Below are positions 31,688 through 40,133 of a DNA stretch of 42,075 nucleotides, piece by piece (position 1 is the stretch's first letter; each line of letters begins with the position of its first letter). The notes under the pieces are model-generated. The model was not told where the DNA came from and did no database searches. It saw only the letters and a program-made list of their open reading frames with translations. The DNA is taken from NCBI GenBank assembly GCA_934548045.1, contig CAKTEM010000022.1, positions 1-42,075 on the forward strand. The letters are read 5' to 3'. The DNA comes from an uncultured Faecalibacterium sp. Lineage in GTDB: Bacteria > Bacillota > Clostridia > Oscillospirales > Ruminococcaceae. The translations under genes were made by a program, and so were the position numbers.

Positions 31688-32815
31688 TCAGACCGTGTGG
31701 TTCTTCTGGACGTAGACCGGGAAGCTCTCGGTGCCGGACAGCTTCTTGCCTGCGGTGATCCGAACATTCTTGTCGGTCACGACGCAGTCCAACTGAGCGT
31801 CTGCTTCCACGACGGTATCCTGCATCAGGACACAGTTCTTGACGACCGCGCCCTTCTTGACCTTGACACCACGGAACAGGACACAGTTCTCGACCGTACC
31901 CTCGATGATGCAGCCATCGGCCAGCAGAGACTTGCTGACGTTGGAGCCGGTGACGTAACGGGTCGGGTTGTCGTCGCGGATCTTGGTGTAGATGGGGCTC
32001 TTCTTGGGGAAGAGAGCGTCCAGATTCTTCTCGTCGATGAGCTTCAGGTTCTCGTCGAAGTAGCTCTTCATATCGCAGACATGTGCGACATAGCCCTTAT
32101 ACTCCGCAGCGTGGACATTCAGGATGTTGACGTTGTGAGCAAGGATATCACGCTCGAAGTAGATCAGGCCGCGAGCGGTTGCGTCCTTCACCAGCTTGAT
32201 GAGGGTCTCGCGCTCGAGGACATAGATGTTCAGGTCGAGGTTCTGGATGCCCGGGCGATAGTCGTTGAACAGCAGCTCAGTCACACGGCCGTTCTCGTCG
32301 ACGGTCAGGGTGTAGTTGTCGTTCTTGCGGCCCTCGGGGATCTCGGTCTTCTGGTATGCGATGGTGACATCTGCGCCGCTTGCCTGATGCTCAGCCAGCA
32401 GAGCGTTGAAGTTGTAGTTGATGGCGATGTTTGCATCGCTCATGACAACGTAACGCTCCTTCTGGTTCTCGAGGAAGCCCAGAATGGAGCCGAGAGCCTC
32501 AACGCGGCCGGAGTAGATGCGGACGCCCTTCTCTGCAAAGGGAGGAACGATGTTCAGGCCGCCGTGACGACGTGCCATATCCCACTCACGGCCGGTGCCC
32601 AGATGATCCATCAGAGAGTGGTAGTTCTTGCGCACCACGATGGAGACATTGGAGATGCCGCAGTTCGCCATGCTGGACAGCATGAAGTCGACCATGCGGT
32701 AACGGCCTGCAAACGGGATCGAAGCCATGGCACGCTCGGTGACCAGCTCCGGTACGGTGTTATCATAGCTGTTGGGGAAAATGATACCCAACGCGTTGTT
32801 GTTCTGGCTCAGCAT
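31688..32815 (-). CDS. glgD: GlgD, regulatory ADP-glucose pyrophosphorylase-like subunit
   Basis: 375 residues, homologous to GlgC. The N-terminal nucleotide loop is degenerate: where GlgC has AGGRGSRL, this protein reads GIIFPNSYDNTVPELV. In Firmicutes GlgD is inactive alone and forms a heterotetramer with GlgC. The C-terminal left-handed beta-helix lies at about 285-360 (SLLADGCIIEGTVENCVLFRGVKV). The ATG overlaps the glgC stop by seven bases (ATGCTGA), so the subunits are translationally coupled, as expected for a complex. Confidence 0.95.
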   Translation of the reverse strand: MLSQNNNALGIIFPNSYDNTVPELVTERAMASIPFAGRYRMVDFMLSSMANCGISNVSIVVRKNYHSLMDHLGTGREWDMARRHGGLNIVPPFAEKGVRIYSGRVEALGSILGFLENQKERYVVMSDANIAINYNFNALLAEHQASGADVTIAYQKTEIPEGRKNDNYTLTVDENGRVTELLFNDYRPGIQNLDLNIYVLERETLIKLVKDATARGLIYFERDILAHNVNILNVHAAEYKGYVAHVCDMKSYFDENLKLIDEKNLDALFPKKSPIYTKIRDDNPTRYVTGSNVSKSLLADGCIIEGTVENCVLFRGVKVKKGAVVKNCVLMQDTVVEADAQLDCVVTDKNVRITAGKKLSGTESFPVYVQKNHTV

Positions 32816-34002
32816 ACTTCCTCGCCCTCCTTGACGGAATCAAATACTTTGGCACCCTCTTTGACCGTAGCACCTGCGCCGATGGTCAGACCGGTACCCA
32901 CATGAGCAATGGGGCCGTCGCCGCCGACGGTAGCACCTGCACCGATCTTGACATCCTCAGCCAGGATGCAGCGTTTGACGACTGCGCCGGCCTTGACGAC
33001 GACGCCATCCATCAGGACAGCATCCTCAACGGTAGCACCCTCTTCGACCACGACGCCTGCGCTCAGGACAGAGTGCTTGACGTTGCCGTAGATCTTGCAG
33101 CCCTCGGTGATGAGGGAATCCTGCACGACCGCACGAGGACCGATCTTCTGCGCAGGCAGGACCGGATTGCGGCTGTAGATCTTCCACTTCTCGTCGAAGA
33201 TGTCGATACCGGAGTTCTCGGGGTCGAGGACTTCCATGTTTGCTTCCCACAGGCTGTCGATGGTGCCGACGTCACGCCAGTAACCGGAGAAGTGATAAGC
33301 GTACATCTTGCGGCCATCACGCAGCAGAGCCGGGATGATGTTCATGCCGAAGTCGTTCTTGGAGTTGGGGTCTGCCTCGTCCTCTTCCAGATACTTCTTC
33401 AGGACATCCCAGTTGAAGATGTAGATGCCCATCGAAGCCAGGTTGGACTTGGGTACCGGCGGCTTCTCCTGGAACTCGGTAATCTTGTCGTCCTCGTCTG
33501 CGACCATCAGGCCGAAACGGGAAGCTTCCTTCCAGTCGACTTCCATGACGGCGACAGAGAACTCTGCGCCCTTCTCCTTGTGGAAGCGGAGGAAGTCTGC
33601 GTAGTCCTGCTTGCAGATCTGGTCGCCGGACAGGATGATGACGTACTCGGGATCGTAGTTGTCGATGAAGCTGATATTCTGGTAGATCGCGTTTGCGGTA
33701 CCCTTATACCAGTCGGTACCCTTTGCCTGCTCGTACGGAGGCAGAGTGTGGACGCCGCCATACAGACGGTCGAGATCCCAAGGCTGTCCGTTGCCGATGT
33801 ACTCGTTCAGCTTCTGGGGCTGATACTGAGTCGCGATGCCGACGGTGTCAATGTTCGAGTTGACACAGTTGGACAGAGGGAAGTCCACGATGCGGTACTT
33901 ACCGCCGAAGGACACTGCAGGTTTTGCCGTTTTCTGTGTCAGCGCGTACAAGCGCGAGCCACGTCCGCCGGCAAGGATCATTGCCACAATTTCTTTTGCC
34001 AT
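32809..34002 (-). CDS. glgC: Glucose-1-phosphate adenylyltransferase
   Basis: The 397-residue catalytic subunit makes ADP-glucose from glucose 1-phosphate and ATP, the committed step of glycogen synthesis. AGGRGSRL (residues 11-18) is the nucleotide loop, followed by KPAVSFGGKYRIVDFPLSN and the substrate-binding ILSGDQICKQDY and EFQEKP. GYWRDVGTIDSLWEAN and a C-terminal hexapeptide beta-helix (about 290-385) complete the fold. AGGGGAG precedes the ATG. Confidence 0.97.
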   Translation of the reverse strand: MAKEIVAMILAGGRGSRLYALTQKTAKPAVSFGGKYRIVDFPLSNCVNSNIDTVGIATQYQPQKLNEYIGNGQPWDLDRLYGGVHTLPPYEQAKGTDWYKGTANAIYQNISFIDNYDPEYVIILSGDQICKQDYADFLRFHKEKGAEFSVAVMEVDWKEASRFGLMVADEDDKITEFQEKPPVPKSNLASMGIYIFNWDVLKKYLEEDEADPNSKNDFGMNIIPALLRDGRKMYAYHFSGYWRDVGTIDSLWEANMEVLDPENSGIDIFDEKWKIYSRNPVLPAQKIGPRAVVQDSLITEGCKIYGNVKHSVLSAGVVVEEGATVEDAVLMDGVVVKAGAVVKRCILAEDVKIGAGATVGGDGPIAHVGTGLTIGAGATVKEGAKVFDSVKEGEEVC

Positions 34003-34072
34003 AGCTTTATTCTCCCCTTTTAAACATTTCCTGATTTGGGTGGAAATGGTTCAACAATGTTTGGTTACAGGC

Positions 34073-36313
34073 TCACTCTTTCGGCTCCGTGGTCTTTTTG
34101 GCGCGGGGCTTGCGAGGGGTCTTGGCCGGAGTTTCCTCCGCTTTGGCCGGTTTTTCAGTCTTGGGTTTTGCGGTTCGTTTTGCAGGTGCTTTCTTGGGTT
34201 CTTCCGTCTTGGCTGCGGTCACACTCTCGGCGGCTTTTTCGGCTGCTTCTGTCTTCGGCTTTGCAGCACGTTTCGCAGGAGCCTTTTTGGGCTTTTCTGC
34301 TTTTTCGGCCTTCTCGGCCTTTTCTGCCTTGGCCTTGGTGGTGGTCTTCTTTACGACCGTCTTCTTCTCGGCAGCCTTATCATCCGCAGCCTTTTTGGTG
34401 GTGCGCTTGGTCGGCACCTCAAAGTACAGGGTACTCATCGGCGGCAGAGTAATGGTAATGCTCTGCTCGAAGCCGTGGAGCGGCTTTTTCTTAGTGCGGA
34501 CGGACTTATTATGTACGGTGCCGGAGCCGCCGAATTCGACGTCATCGCTGTTCAGCACCTCTTTGTAAGTACCGGAAACAGGTGCGCCGATGGTGTAGCC
34601 CTCGCGCAGCACCGGGTTGAAGTTGCAGACGACCAGAATCTGCTTGCCTGCTGCATCCTTGCGCAGGAAGGCGATGACGCTCTGCTGCGAGTCGTCCGGC
34701 ACGATCCACTGGAAGCCTTCCCAGCTGTAATCGATCTGCCAGAAGGCCGGATGGTCTTTGTAGAACTTGTTCAGGGTCTTCACATAGGTCTGCAGCTCAG
34801 TGTGCTTCTCGTAGCCCAGCAGCATCCAGTCCATGGGCTTAGCCTCGTTCCACTCGGCGAACTGGCCGAACTCCTGACCCATGAAGAGCAGTTTCTTGCC
34901 GGGGTGAGCCATCATGTAGCCGAAGAAGGTGCGCAGGTTTGCGAACTTGGCTTCGTACTCGCCGGGCATCTTATTGATGAGGCTGCCCTTGCCGTGAACG
35001 ACTTCGTCGTGGCTGATGGGCAGAACAAAGTTTTCGCTGAACGCATAGAAGAAACTGAAGGTGACCTTGTTGTGGTTGCCTGCGCGGAAGAGAGGGTCGG
35101 TCTTCATGTAGCTGAGCATGTCGTTCATCCAGCCCATGTTCCACTTGAAGTTGAAGCCCAGACCGCCATCGGAAGACGGTTTGGTGACCATCGGCCATGC
35201 GGTCGATTCCTCTGCGATCATGTATTTGTGGGGGTGACGGCCCAGAACAGTATTGTTCAGTTTCTTCAGGAACGCAACGGCCTCGAGGTTCTCCTTGCCG
35301 CCGTCCTTGTTCGGCTCCCACTCACCCTGTTTGCGGTTGTAGTCCAGGTACAGCATCGAAGCCACAGCGTCAACGCGCAGGCCGTCGATGTGGTACTGCT
35401 CCAGCCAGTAGAGCGCGCTGGAGATCAGGAAGCTCTGCACCTCGTTGCGGCCAAAGTCGAATACCATCGTACCCCACTCTTTGTGTTCGCCGCGCTTCGG
35501 GTTCGGATCCTCATAGCAGGGCTCGCCGTCGAACATGTACAGGCCGAACTGGTCTTTCGGGAAATGCGCCGGGACCCAGTCCATGATGACGCCGATGCCG
35601 GCGGCATGCAGCTTATCCACGAAGGCCATAAAGTCCTTCGGGGTGCCGTAGCGGCTGGTGGGCGCGAAATAACCCGTGACCTGATAGCCCCAGCTGCCAT
35701 CGAAGGGATACTCCATGACCGGCAGCAGCTCGACATGGGTGTAGCCCATTTCGGTGATATACGGGATCAGCTGGTCAGCCAGTTCGGAATAGTTGTAGGG
35801 TACATCGCCCTCCTTCATCTTCCAGCTGCCAGCGTGCATCTCGTAGATGTTCATCGGACCGTTGATGACATCGGCCTTCTTCTGTGCTGCCTGCCATGCT
35901 TCGTCATGCCAGACAAAGCCGTTCAGGTCAAAGACCTTGCTGCCGTTGGACGGCCGTGTCTCTGCGTGGAACGCATAGGGGTCGGCCTTGAAGACCAGCT
36001 CCCCTGCACGGGTCGTGACACAGTATTTGTAAACATCATATTCCTTCATTCCCGGGATAAACAGCTCCCAGACCGAATCTCCGTCGACCTTGCGCATCGG
36101 GTGACTGCCCGGCTTCCAGCTATTGAAGTCGCCCACCACGCTGATGGCCGTGGCATGAGGAGCCCAAACGCGGAACACCACGCCCGTCTCTCCACCACGC
36201 TGCTCAATGTGTGCGCCAAAATAGCGGTACGCCTCGCAGTTGTTGCCCTGCTTGAACAGGTATACCGGAAGATCGGAAGGATTTCCGTTGATTTTTTCTT
36301 CAATCGGTTTCAT
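34073..36313 (-). CDS. glgB: 1,4-alpha-glucan branching enzyme with a Lys/Ala/Pro-rich tail
   Basis: A GH13 branching enzyme that makes alpha-1,6 branches in glycogen. An N-terminal CBM48-type domain (about 25-120) precedes the catalytic barrel, with the Asp nucleophile in GLRVDAVASM (about 314), the acid/base Glu in IAEESTAWP (about 367) and SHDEVVHGKGSL (about 434). The all-beta C-domain ends near LYFEVP (about 634). The final 112 residues are a low-complexity basic tail of K, A, P, T and E, with two copies of PKKAPAKR(A/T)AKPKTE. This tail is absent from ordinary GlgB and makes the protein long (746 residues). GGGGAGGAG precedes the ATG. It is the first gene of the glg operon. Confidence 0.96.
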   Translation of the reverse strand: MKPIEEKINGNPSDLPVYLFKQGNNCEAYRYFGAHIEQRGGETGVVFRVWAPHATAISVVGDFNSWKPGSHPMRKVDGDSVWELFIPGMKEYDVYKYCVTTRAGELVFKADPYAFHAETRPSNGSKVFDLNGFVWHDEAWQAAQKKADVINGPMNIYEMHAGSWKMKEGDVPYNYSELADQLIPYITEMGYTHVELLPVMEYPFDGSWGYQVTGYFAPTSRYGTPKDFMAFVDKLHAAGIGVIMDWVPAHFPKDQFGLYMFDGEPCYEDPNPKRGEHKEWGTMVFDFGRNEVQSFLISSALYWLEQYHIDGLRVDAVASMLYLDYNRKQGEWEPNKDGGKENLEAVAFLKKLNNTVLGRHPHKYMIAEESTAWPMVTKPSSDGGLGFNFKWNMGWMNDMLSYMKTDPLFRAGNHNKVTFSFFYAFSENFVLPISHDEVVHGKGSLINKMPGEYEAKFANLRTFFGYMMAHPGKKLLFMGQEFGQFAEWNEAKPMDWMLLGYEKHTELQTYVKTLNKFYKDHPAFWQIDYSWEGFQWIVPDDSQQSVIAFLRKDAAGKQILVVCNFNPVLREGYTIGAPVSGTYKEVLNSDDVEFGGSGTVHNKSVRTKKKPLHGFEQSITITLPPMSTLYFEVPTKRTTKKAADDKAAEKKTVVKKTTTKAKAEKAEKAEKAEKPKKAPAKRAAKPKTEAAEKAAESVTAAKTEEPKKAPAKRTAKPKTEKPAKAEETPAKTPRKPRAKKTTEPKE

Positions 36314-36328
36314 AAACAGCTCCTCCCC

Positions 36329-36352
36329 GTACAGACTGCAGACAGTCTGTAC
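36329..36352. promoter_or_regulatory. Perfect inverted repeat in the glgB leader
   Basis: GTACAGACTG-CAGA-CAGTCTGTAC is a 10-base perfect stem lying just upstream of the glgB ribosome binding site and just downstream of the promoter. It could be a repressor operator or an mRNA 5' hairpin. Confidence 0.55.
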
Positions 36353-36365
36353 CTTTTACTCTCTT

Positions 36366-36394
36366 ATATTAAAGATTTTCTGCGGATTTTTCAA
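36366..36394 (-). promoter_or_regulatory. Promoter of the glg operon
   Basis: On the minus strand TTGAAA is 17 bases from TAATAT. Confidence 0.7.
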
Positions 36395-36502
36395 GGCTTT
36401 TTCCGGAAAATGTACTATAAACTTTTCGTCGATATTTTTCTGATATATACAACATACCCAATTTTTAACAAGAAAAATCGTGAATCCTGACAATTTCTTG
36501 TC

Positions 36503-36556
36503 AAAAAAGAAACATCCGCCCCTTTTTCGCCGCAATTGCGAAAGTGGGAGCGGATG
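36503..36556 (-). terminator. Terminator of the 3D-domain gene
   Basis: On the minus strand CATCCGC/GCGGATG closes a long hairpin with inner CCC/GGG, followed by TTTCTTTTTTG. Confidence 0.75.
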
Positions 36557-36600
36557 CTCTTTGCGTATTCTTTTCTCAGTTTTTACAGGGAACGGATGCC

Positions 36601-37752
36601 TCAGCTCACAACGTAGACGTTGACCTGAATGGCTCCGTTGATGACGGACTCGGCGTAGGTCTCATAGAACAGGTCGACCAGGATCTGGCCGTTCTGCAGG
36701 GCGATGCCGGTATCGGTCGCCAGAGCGTAGCCGTAGACGAAGCTGCCGTCCGTGGAAGTGATATACAGCAGGGTGCCGTAAGGGATCACGCTGGGGTCAA
36801 CGGCAACGGTGCCGTAACCCAGACCCAGACCCGAGGAACCCTTGCCGCTCTTGGAATAGTAACCGGTCGCCTTGCCGGTCAGAACTTTCTTGTAAGAGCT
36901 GGGCGCGTTGGTGGTGCCGTCCGGGCCGGTCAGCGGAGAGACCGGTGCGCCTGCGCCATAGGTCTTGATGACATGGTTGGTCGGCTCGACGGTGGTCGTC
37001 ACATCGACGACGGTGCTGTTTTCCAGCTCACCGTCCACATAGCGGTCACGGGTGGTGATGGTCTGCTGGCCTTCCGAGCCGTGCTGCAACGTGGTCGCGC
37101 GGCTCTTGTTGCGGAAGTAGAGACTGGTGTAGACATAGGATGTTTTATAGGGGATGGCCTGCGTCTCCACACGGTCATAATAATCGACCCGGTGGACGAT
37201 GATCTGGTCGCCCATCGAAACGGGCTGGTCGAGCGCAGGCTCGGTGTAGTCCTCGGCATCCAGCGTGATGCCGGCACGCTCGAGGGCGTCGGCGACGGTG
37301 CCGTAGACCATCTTGACCGGGTACTCCTGTCCGTCCGCCTGAATGGTGACGGAGAAGACGCGGTCGATGTTCAGGGAAGCAAGGCTGCCGCTGAACGCGG
37401 TGTAGTAGATGTTGTCCTGCTCTCCGGCTGCTGCCGAGAGGTTTGCCGCACGGATCTTGCCACCCTCAGCCGTGAGGGAAGACGTGCGGACCGTATTGGT
37501 GGAGTCGGTGACGTAAGTCAGCCGCAGATTCGCGGCGGTCACAGTCAGCGTGAACACAAGGCACACGACCATGACGCAGAACGCCAGCACACGGGGAGAG
37601 ACTGCACGAGCGCAGTCAGACAACGCTTTTTTAAATTTGACGGAAGCGATACGAGACAACTCCTCTCTTTTTACAGTTTGGAATACGCGGCGGACATCTT
37701 CCACCGTCCGCTCTCTGTGCAGGTTTTCCTGCCTGCACGCAGGTGCCGCCAA
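36601..37752 (-). CDS. G5/3D domain cell-wall protein
   Basis: A 383-residue membrane-anchored exported protein of the YabE/Rpf-like kind. A basic N-terminal region of about 55 residues is followed by one membrane segment (about 56-73, LAFCVMVVCLVFTLTV). Then come a DUF348/ubiquitin-like domain (about 130-190, FSVTIQADGQEYPVKMVYG), a G5-like segment (about 195-262) and a C-terminal 3D domain (about 290-383). The last has TGYYSKSGKG, VAVDPSVIPYGT, YGYALATDTG and VDLFYET; the two Asp in DTG and VDLF are the family's active-site residues. It probably remodels peptidoglycan as a lytic transglycosylase or binder. The start is uncertain: TTG at 37752 has no good ribosome binding site, and GTG at 37704 is an alternative. 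Confidence 0.85.
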   Translation of the reverse strand: MAAPACRQENLHRERTVEDVRRVFQTVKREELSRIASVKFKKALSDCARAVSPRVLAFCVMVVCLVFTLTVTAANLRLTYVTDSTNTVRTSSLTAEGGKIRAANLSAAAGEQDNIYYTAFSGSLASLNIDRVFSVTIQADGQEYPVKMVYGTVADALERAGITLDAEDYTEPALDQPVSMGDQIIVHRVDYYDRVETQAIPYKTSYVYTSLYFRNKSRATTLQHGSEGQQTITTRDRYVDGELENSTVVDVTTTVEPTNHVIKTYGAGAPVSPLTGPDGTTNAPSSYKKVLTGKATGYYSKSGKGSSGLGLGYGTVAVDPSVIPYGTLLYITSTDGSFVYGYALATDTGIALQNGQILVDLFYETYAESVINGAIQVNVYVVS

Positions 37753-37822
37753 GGACGGCTTTTCACTTCATCCTAGCAAAATTTAAACGCTGCAACGTCT
37801 GTTGGTCCGTTGAGCGCAGGTT

Positions 37823-37851
37823 ATTTTAGCAGACGATGGCCGATTTGTCAA
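37823..37851 (-). promoter_or_regulatory. Promoter of the 3D-domain gene
   Basis: On the minus strand TTGACA is 17 bases from TAAAAT, giving a leader of about 64 nt. Confidence 0.78.
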
Positions 37852-37852
37852 A

Positions 37853-38287
37853 TTTGAGGTAAATCGTTTGACATTTTCTTGACATAGTTTTTTGTGAATT
37901 TTGCACAGTGTTTTCGCAGAAATATATATATTTCGGTCATTTCTTTCCGATTTTTCGCCCGAAAACGGGCGATTCTTATTCATAATTTTTTAACATTTAA
38001 AAATCATTTCTCCAGCTTTTCCACCACATCTTCTGGAACAATCTAGCACGAACAAACCATCTGCAATCAGCTGTTTTTCTGCAAATTCCGCACTTAATTC
38101 AGGTCTGTTTTTCAACTTTGAAATCCCTCTAATTTCTCTGAAAAAATCGTGTCCAGCAAAATGCCGAAAGCTGCAAATTCACAATAAATTTGACCGCACT
38201 TCCGCTCGTGTTCCGCCTGCGTTACAATCGGGTCACAGCCACCGCACCACCCATTCAAACACCCCTTGTAAAACGAAAGGAGACACG
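37853..38287. other. AT-rich intergenic region without a gene
   Basis: No coding sequence is supported here. Visible items are a CGCCCG-AAAA-CGGGCG hairpin at 37956-37971, two copies of TGCAAATTC (near 38087 and 38172), and a poor promoter (TTCCGC, 17 bases, TACAAT at about 38223) upstream of the phage-like genes. Base composition is clearly richer in A+T than in the flanking genes. Confidence 0.5.
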
Positions 38288-39313
38288 ATGGAGATCCAGA
38301 TCCTCCCCAAAGATTTCGGTGGGACTGAGTTCCTTGCCGAACCGCACCGGCTGCATCTGGGCGGACAGAATTCGCAGGGCGTCGACCGCCTGACATTTCA
38401 CCTGCCCGACCGCTGGAAGCAGCTGGACATCACCCTTCACATCCGCCACTGCGACGGTTCCCTCAGCACGCCCATCCCCTTGGACAACGCAGCATCCGTT
38501 CCGGTCGGACGAAGCTTCACCGGCTGGGAAAGCGGCCAGTGGATGCTCTGTGCGACCGACGGTTCCGGCTACACCGCTTTCACCCGTCCGGGCCGCTACG
38601 ACGTCTACGCCGTTCTGCCCACCGACGGCAATGTAGACGAACCTGAACCCTCTGCGTATGAAGCGTTCGTTGCACAAGTCCTCGCCAATGCGAAAGCGGC
38701 CGCAGCCAGCTGCACCAAAGCGGAGAACGCCGCAAACCGGGCAGAGAACGCTGCCGGACAGCTGAGCGGTATCCTGACCGACCCACTCCAGAATATCGTT
38801 CTCAGGCCTTACAGCGCACTCTCCGGCCCGGACGCTCTGACTGCCACCGGCGCAACGCTCACCCGTCTGGGAAGCTCGGTATCGCTGACCGGCAATATCA
38901 GCACCTATGCTTCGTGGAGCCTCCCCTCCGGCCTGACCGCAGACGATGCCTTCCGCATCTCCGGCAGCTGCACCGCCCTTTCCGGCGGCATGAAAGTCAT
39001 CCTGAACGCTTTCACAAAAAGCGACCCGGCGGAGACGGAGTATTATCCCCTGCTGAACCTCACCGCCAACACGGACTTCAACTTCCTGCTCGACCTCGGA
39101 TGGTATGCCGCCAACACCAACATCGACCTGACAAAGCCGATGGATATCCGGTTCCTGTTCACCTCCGCCAGCAGTTCCGCAACGCTGAAACAGCCCACCC
39201 TCTCCAAGCGGCTCTGCAGCTGTTCGTTCATCAACGAAAACGGCTCTACGCTGGGCGAAGTGCTGCAGGCCATCGAGAAAGAAATAAAAAAGCATCATCC
39301 CGGGAACAGCTGA
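38288..39313 (+). CDS. Phage baseplate upper protein-like (BppU N-terminal type)
   Basis: A 341-residue protein. The first 115 residues (LTFHLPDRWKQLDITLHIRH, PIPLDNAASVPVGRSFTGW, GRYDVYAVLP) resemble the N-terminal domain of phage baseplate/tail proteins of the BppU type. A short Ala-rich coiled coil follows (about 128-160, ANAKAAAASCTKAENAANRA), then a beta-rich C-terminal half that may bind a surface ligand. AAAGGAG lies 5 bases before the ATG. It begins a three-gene unit with an endolysin and a holin; no other phage structural genes are nearby. Confidence 0.7.
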   Translation: MEIQILPKDFGGTEFLAEPHRLHLGGQNSQGVDRLTFHLPDRWKQLDITLHIRHCDGSLSTPIPLDNAASVPVGRSFTGWESGQWMLCATDGSGYTAFTRPGRYDVYAVLPTDGNVDEPEPSAYEAFVAQVLANAKAAAASCTKAENAANRAENAAGQLSGILTDPLQNIVLRPYSALSGPDALTATGATLTRLGSSVSLTGNISTYASWSLPSGLTADDAFRISGSCTALSGGMKVILNAFTKSDPAETEYYPLLNLTANTDFNFLLDLGWYAANTNIDLTKPMDIRFLFTSASSSATLKQPTLSKRLCSCSFINENGSTLGEVLQAIEKEIKKHHPGNS

Positions 39314-39365
39314 CGGTTTCACGTCCAAAATCTCAGAATTTTTTTCAAAAGAAAGGAGAAATGAT

Positions 39366-39779
39366 TTGGCACTTTTTGCGTATTCTCTCGCAAAGGACGG
39401 TGAAACGAAGCTGAGCAAAAACTTCCGTGTCCGGGAGTTCGCCTGCTCCGACCATTCCGACCCGGTCTTTATCGACAGCGAGCTGGTCGGGCTTCTTCAA
39501 GCCATCCGCGACCACTTCGGCCAGCCGATGCGCCTCACCAGTGGATACCGCACCGCCGCCTACAACAGCACCCTTAAAAACGCCGCACGGTACAGTCAGC
39601 ATCTCTACGGCAGAGCCGCCGACATCCGGGTCGACAACACCTCTGTGGAAGCCGTCGCCGCCTACGCAGAGACACTGCTCCCGGACAGCGGCGGCATCGG
39701 ACGCTATCCGTCCAGCGCAAACCGAAAAGGCTGGGTGCATCTCGATGTCCGCCCGACAAAAAGCCGCTGGGCCGGCTGA
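39366..39779 (+). CDS. M15 family peptidase, endolysin-like
   Basis: A 137-residue zinc D-Ala-D-Ala carboxypeptidase-like protein (Peptidase_M15_3). The zinc ligands are recognisable in SQHLYGRAADIRV (His near 79, Asp near 86) and in GWVHLDVRP (His near 125). SGYRTAAYN is the family's substrate-side motif. There is no signal peptide, fitting release through a holin. The start is TTG, with GAAAGGAG 7 bases upstream; an ATG just before it is in another frame that makes no sensible protein. Confidence 0.88.
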   Translation: MALFAYSLAKDGETKLSKNFRVREFACSDHSDPVFIDSELVGLLQAIRDHFGQPMRLTSGYRTAAYNSTLKNAARYSQHLYGRAADIRVDNTSVEAVAAYAETLLPDSGGIGRYPSSANRKGWVHLDVRPTKSRWAG

Positions 39780-39827
39780 GCCGGCCTTTTGAATTTCATC
39801 TACACCACACAGAACAGGAGGTACTCT

Positions 39828-40076
39828 ATGAAAGACTGCAAGATCACGACCGCGACCATCGCCCGTACCGCGGTGCTGGCGTTGGCTCTCACCAACCAGA
39901 TCCTGAGCGCGACCGGTCACGCCGTACTCCCCATCGAGTCGGCACAGCTGGAGCAGCTGGTGACGGCTGGCATCACCATCGGCGCGTCGCTGGCAAGCTG
40001 GTGGAACAACAACAGTTTCACCCGGGAAGCCATCGAAGCTGACGACTTCATGCAGCAGCTCAAACAGAAGAAGTAA
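39828..40076 (+). CDS. Phage holin (SPP1-like)
   Basis: An 82-residue membrane protein with two hydrophobic helices (about 8-30 and 42-58) and a charged C-terminus. WWNNNSFTREAIEAD after the second helix is the hallmark of SPP1-type holins. It would form membrane pores that let the preceding M15 enzyme reach the wall. CAGGAGG lies 7 bases before ATG 39828; an upstream ATG at 39789 has no ribosome binding site. Confidence 0.85.
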   Translation: MKDCKITTATIARTAVLALALTNQILSATGHAVLPIESAQLEQLVTAGITIGASLASWWNNNSFTREAIEADDFMQQLKQKK

Positions 40077-40082
40077 ACGCAC

Positions 40083-40115
40083 AAAAGGCTGGAACCTTCG
40101 TGGTTCCAGCCTTTT
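40083..40115. terminator. Bidirectional terminator after the holin gene
   Basis: AAAAGGCTGGAACC pairs with GGTTCCAGCCTTTT around TTCGT; the convergent amidotransferase-like gene ends 19 bases further on. Confidence 0.9.
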
Positions 40116-40133
40116 GCTATCGGTGTGATTCTG

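Noticed and set aside
30221..32905. 894-codon plus-strand ORF opposite glgA and glgD (and a similar one at 33836-36490)
   Set aside because: Shadows of the glycogen genes; no promoter, ribosome binding site or family resemblance.
37956..37971. CGCCCG-AAAA-CGGGCG hairpin as a terminator
   Set aside because: No gene on either strand ends into it and the following T run is weak.
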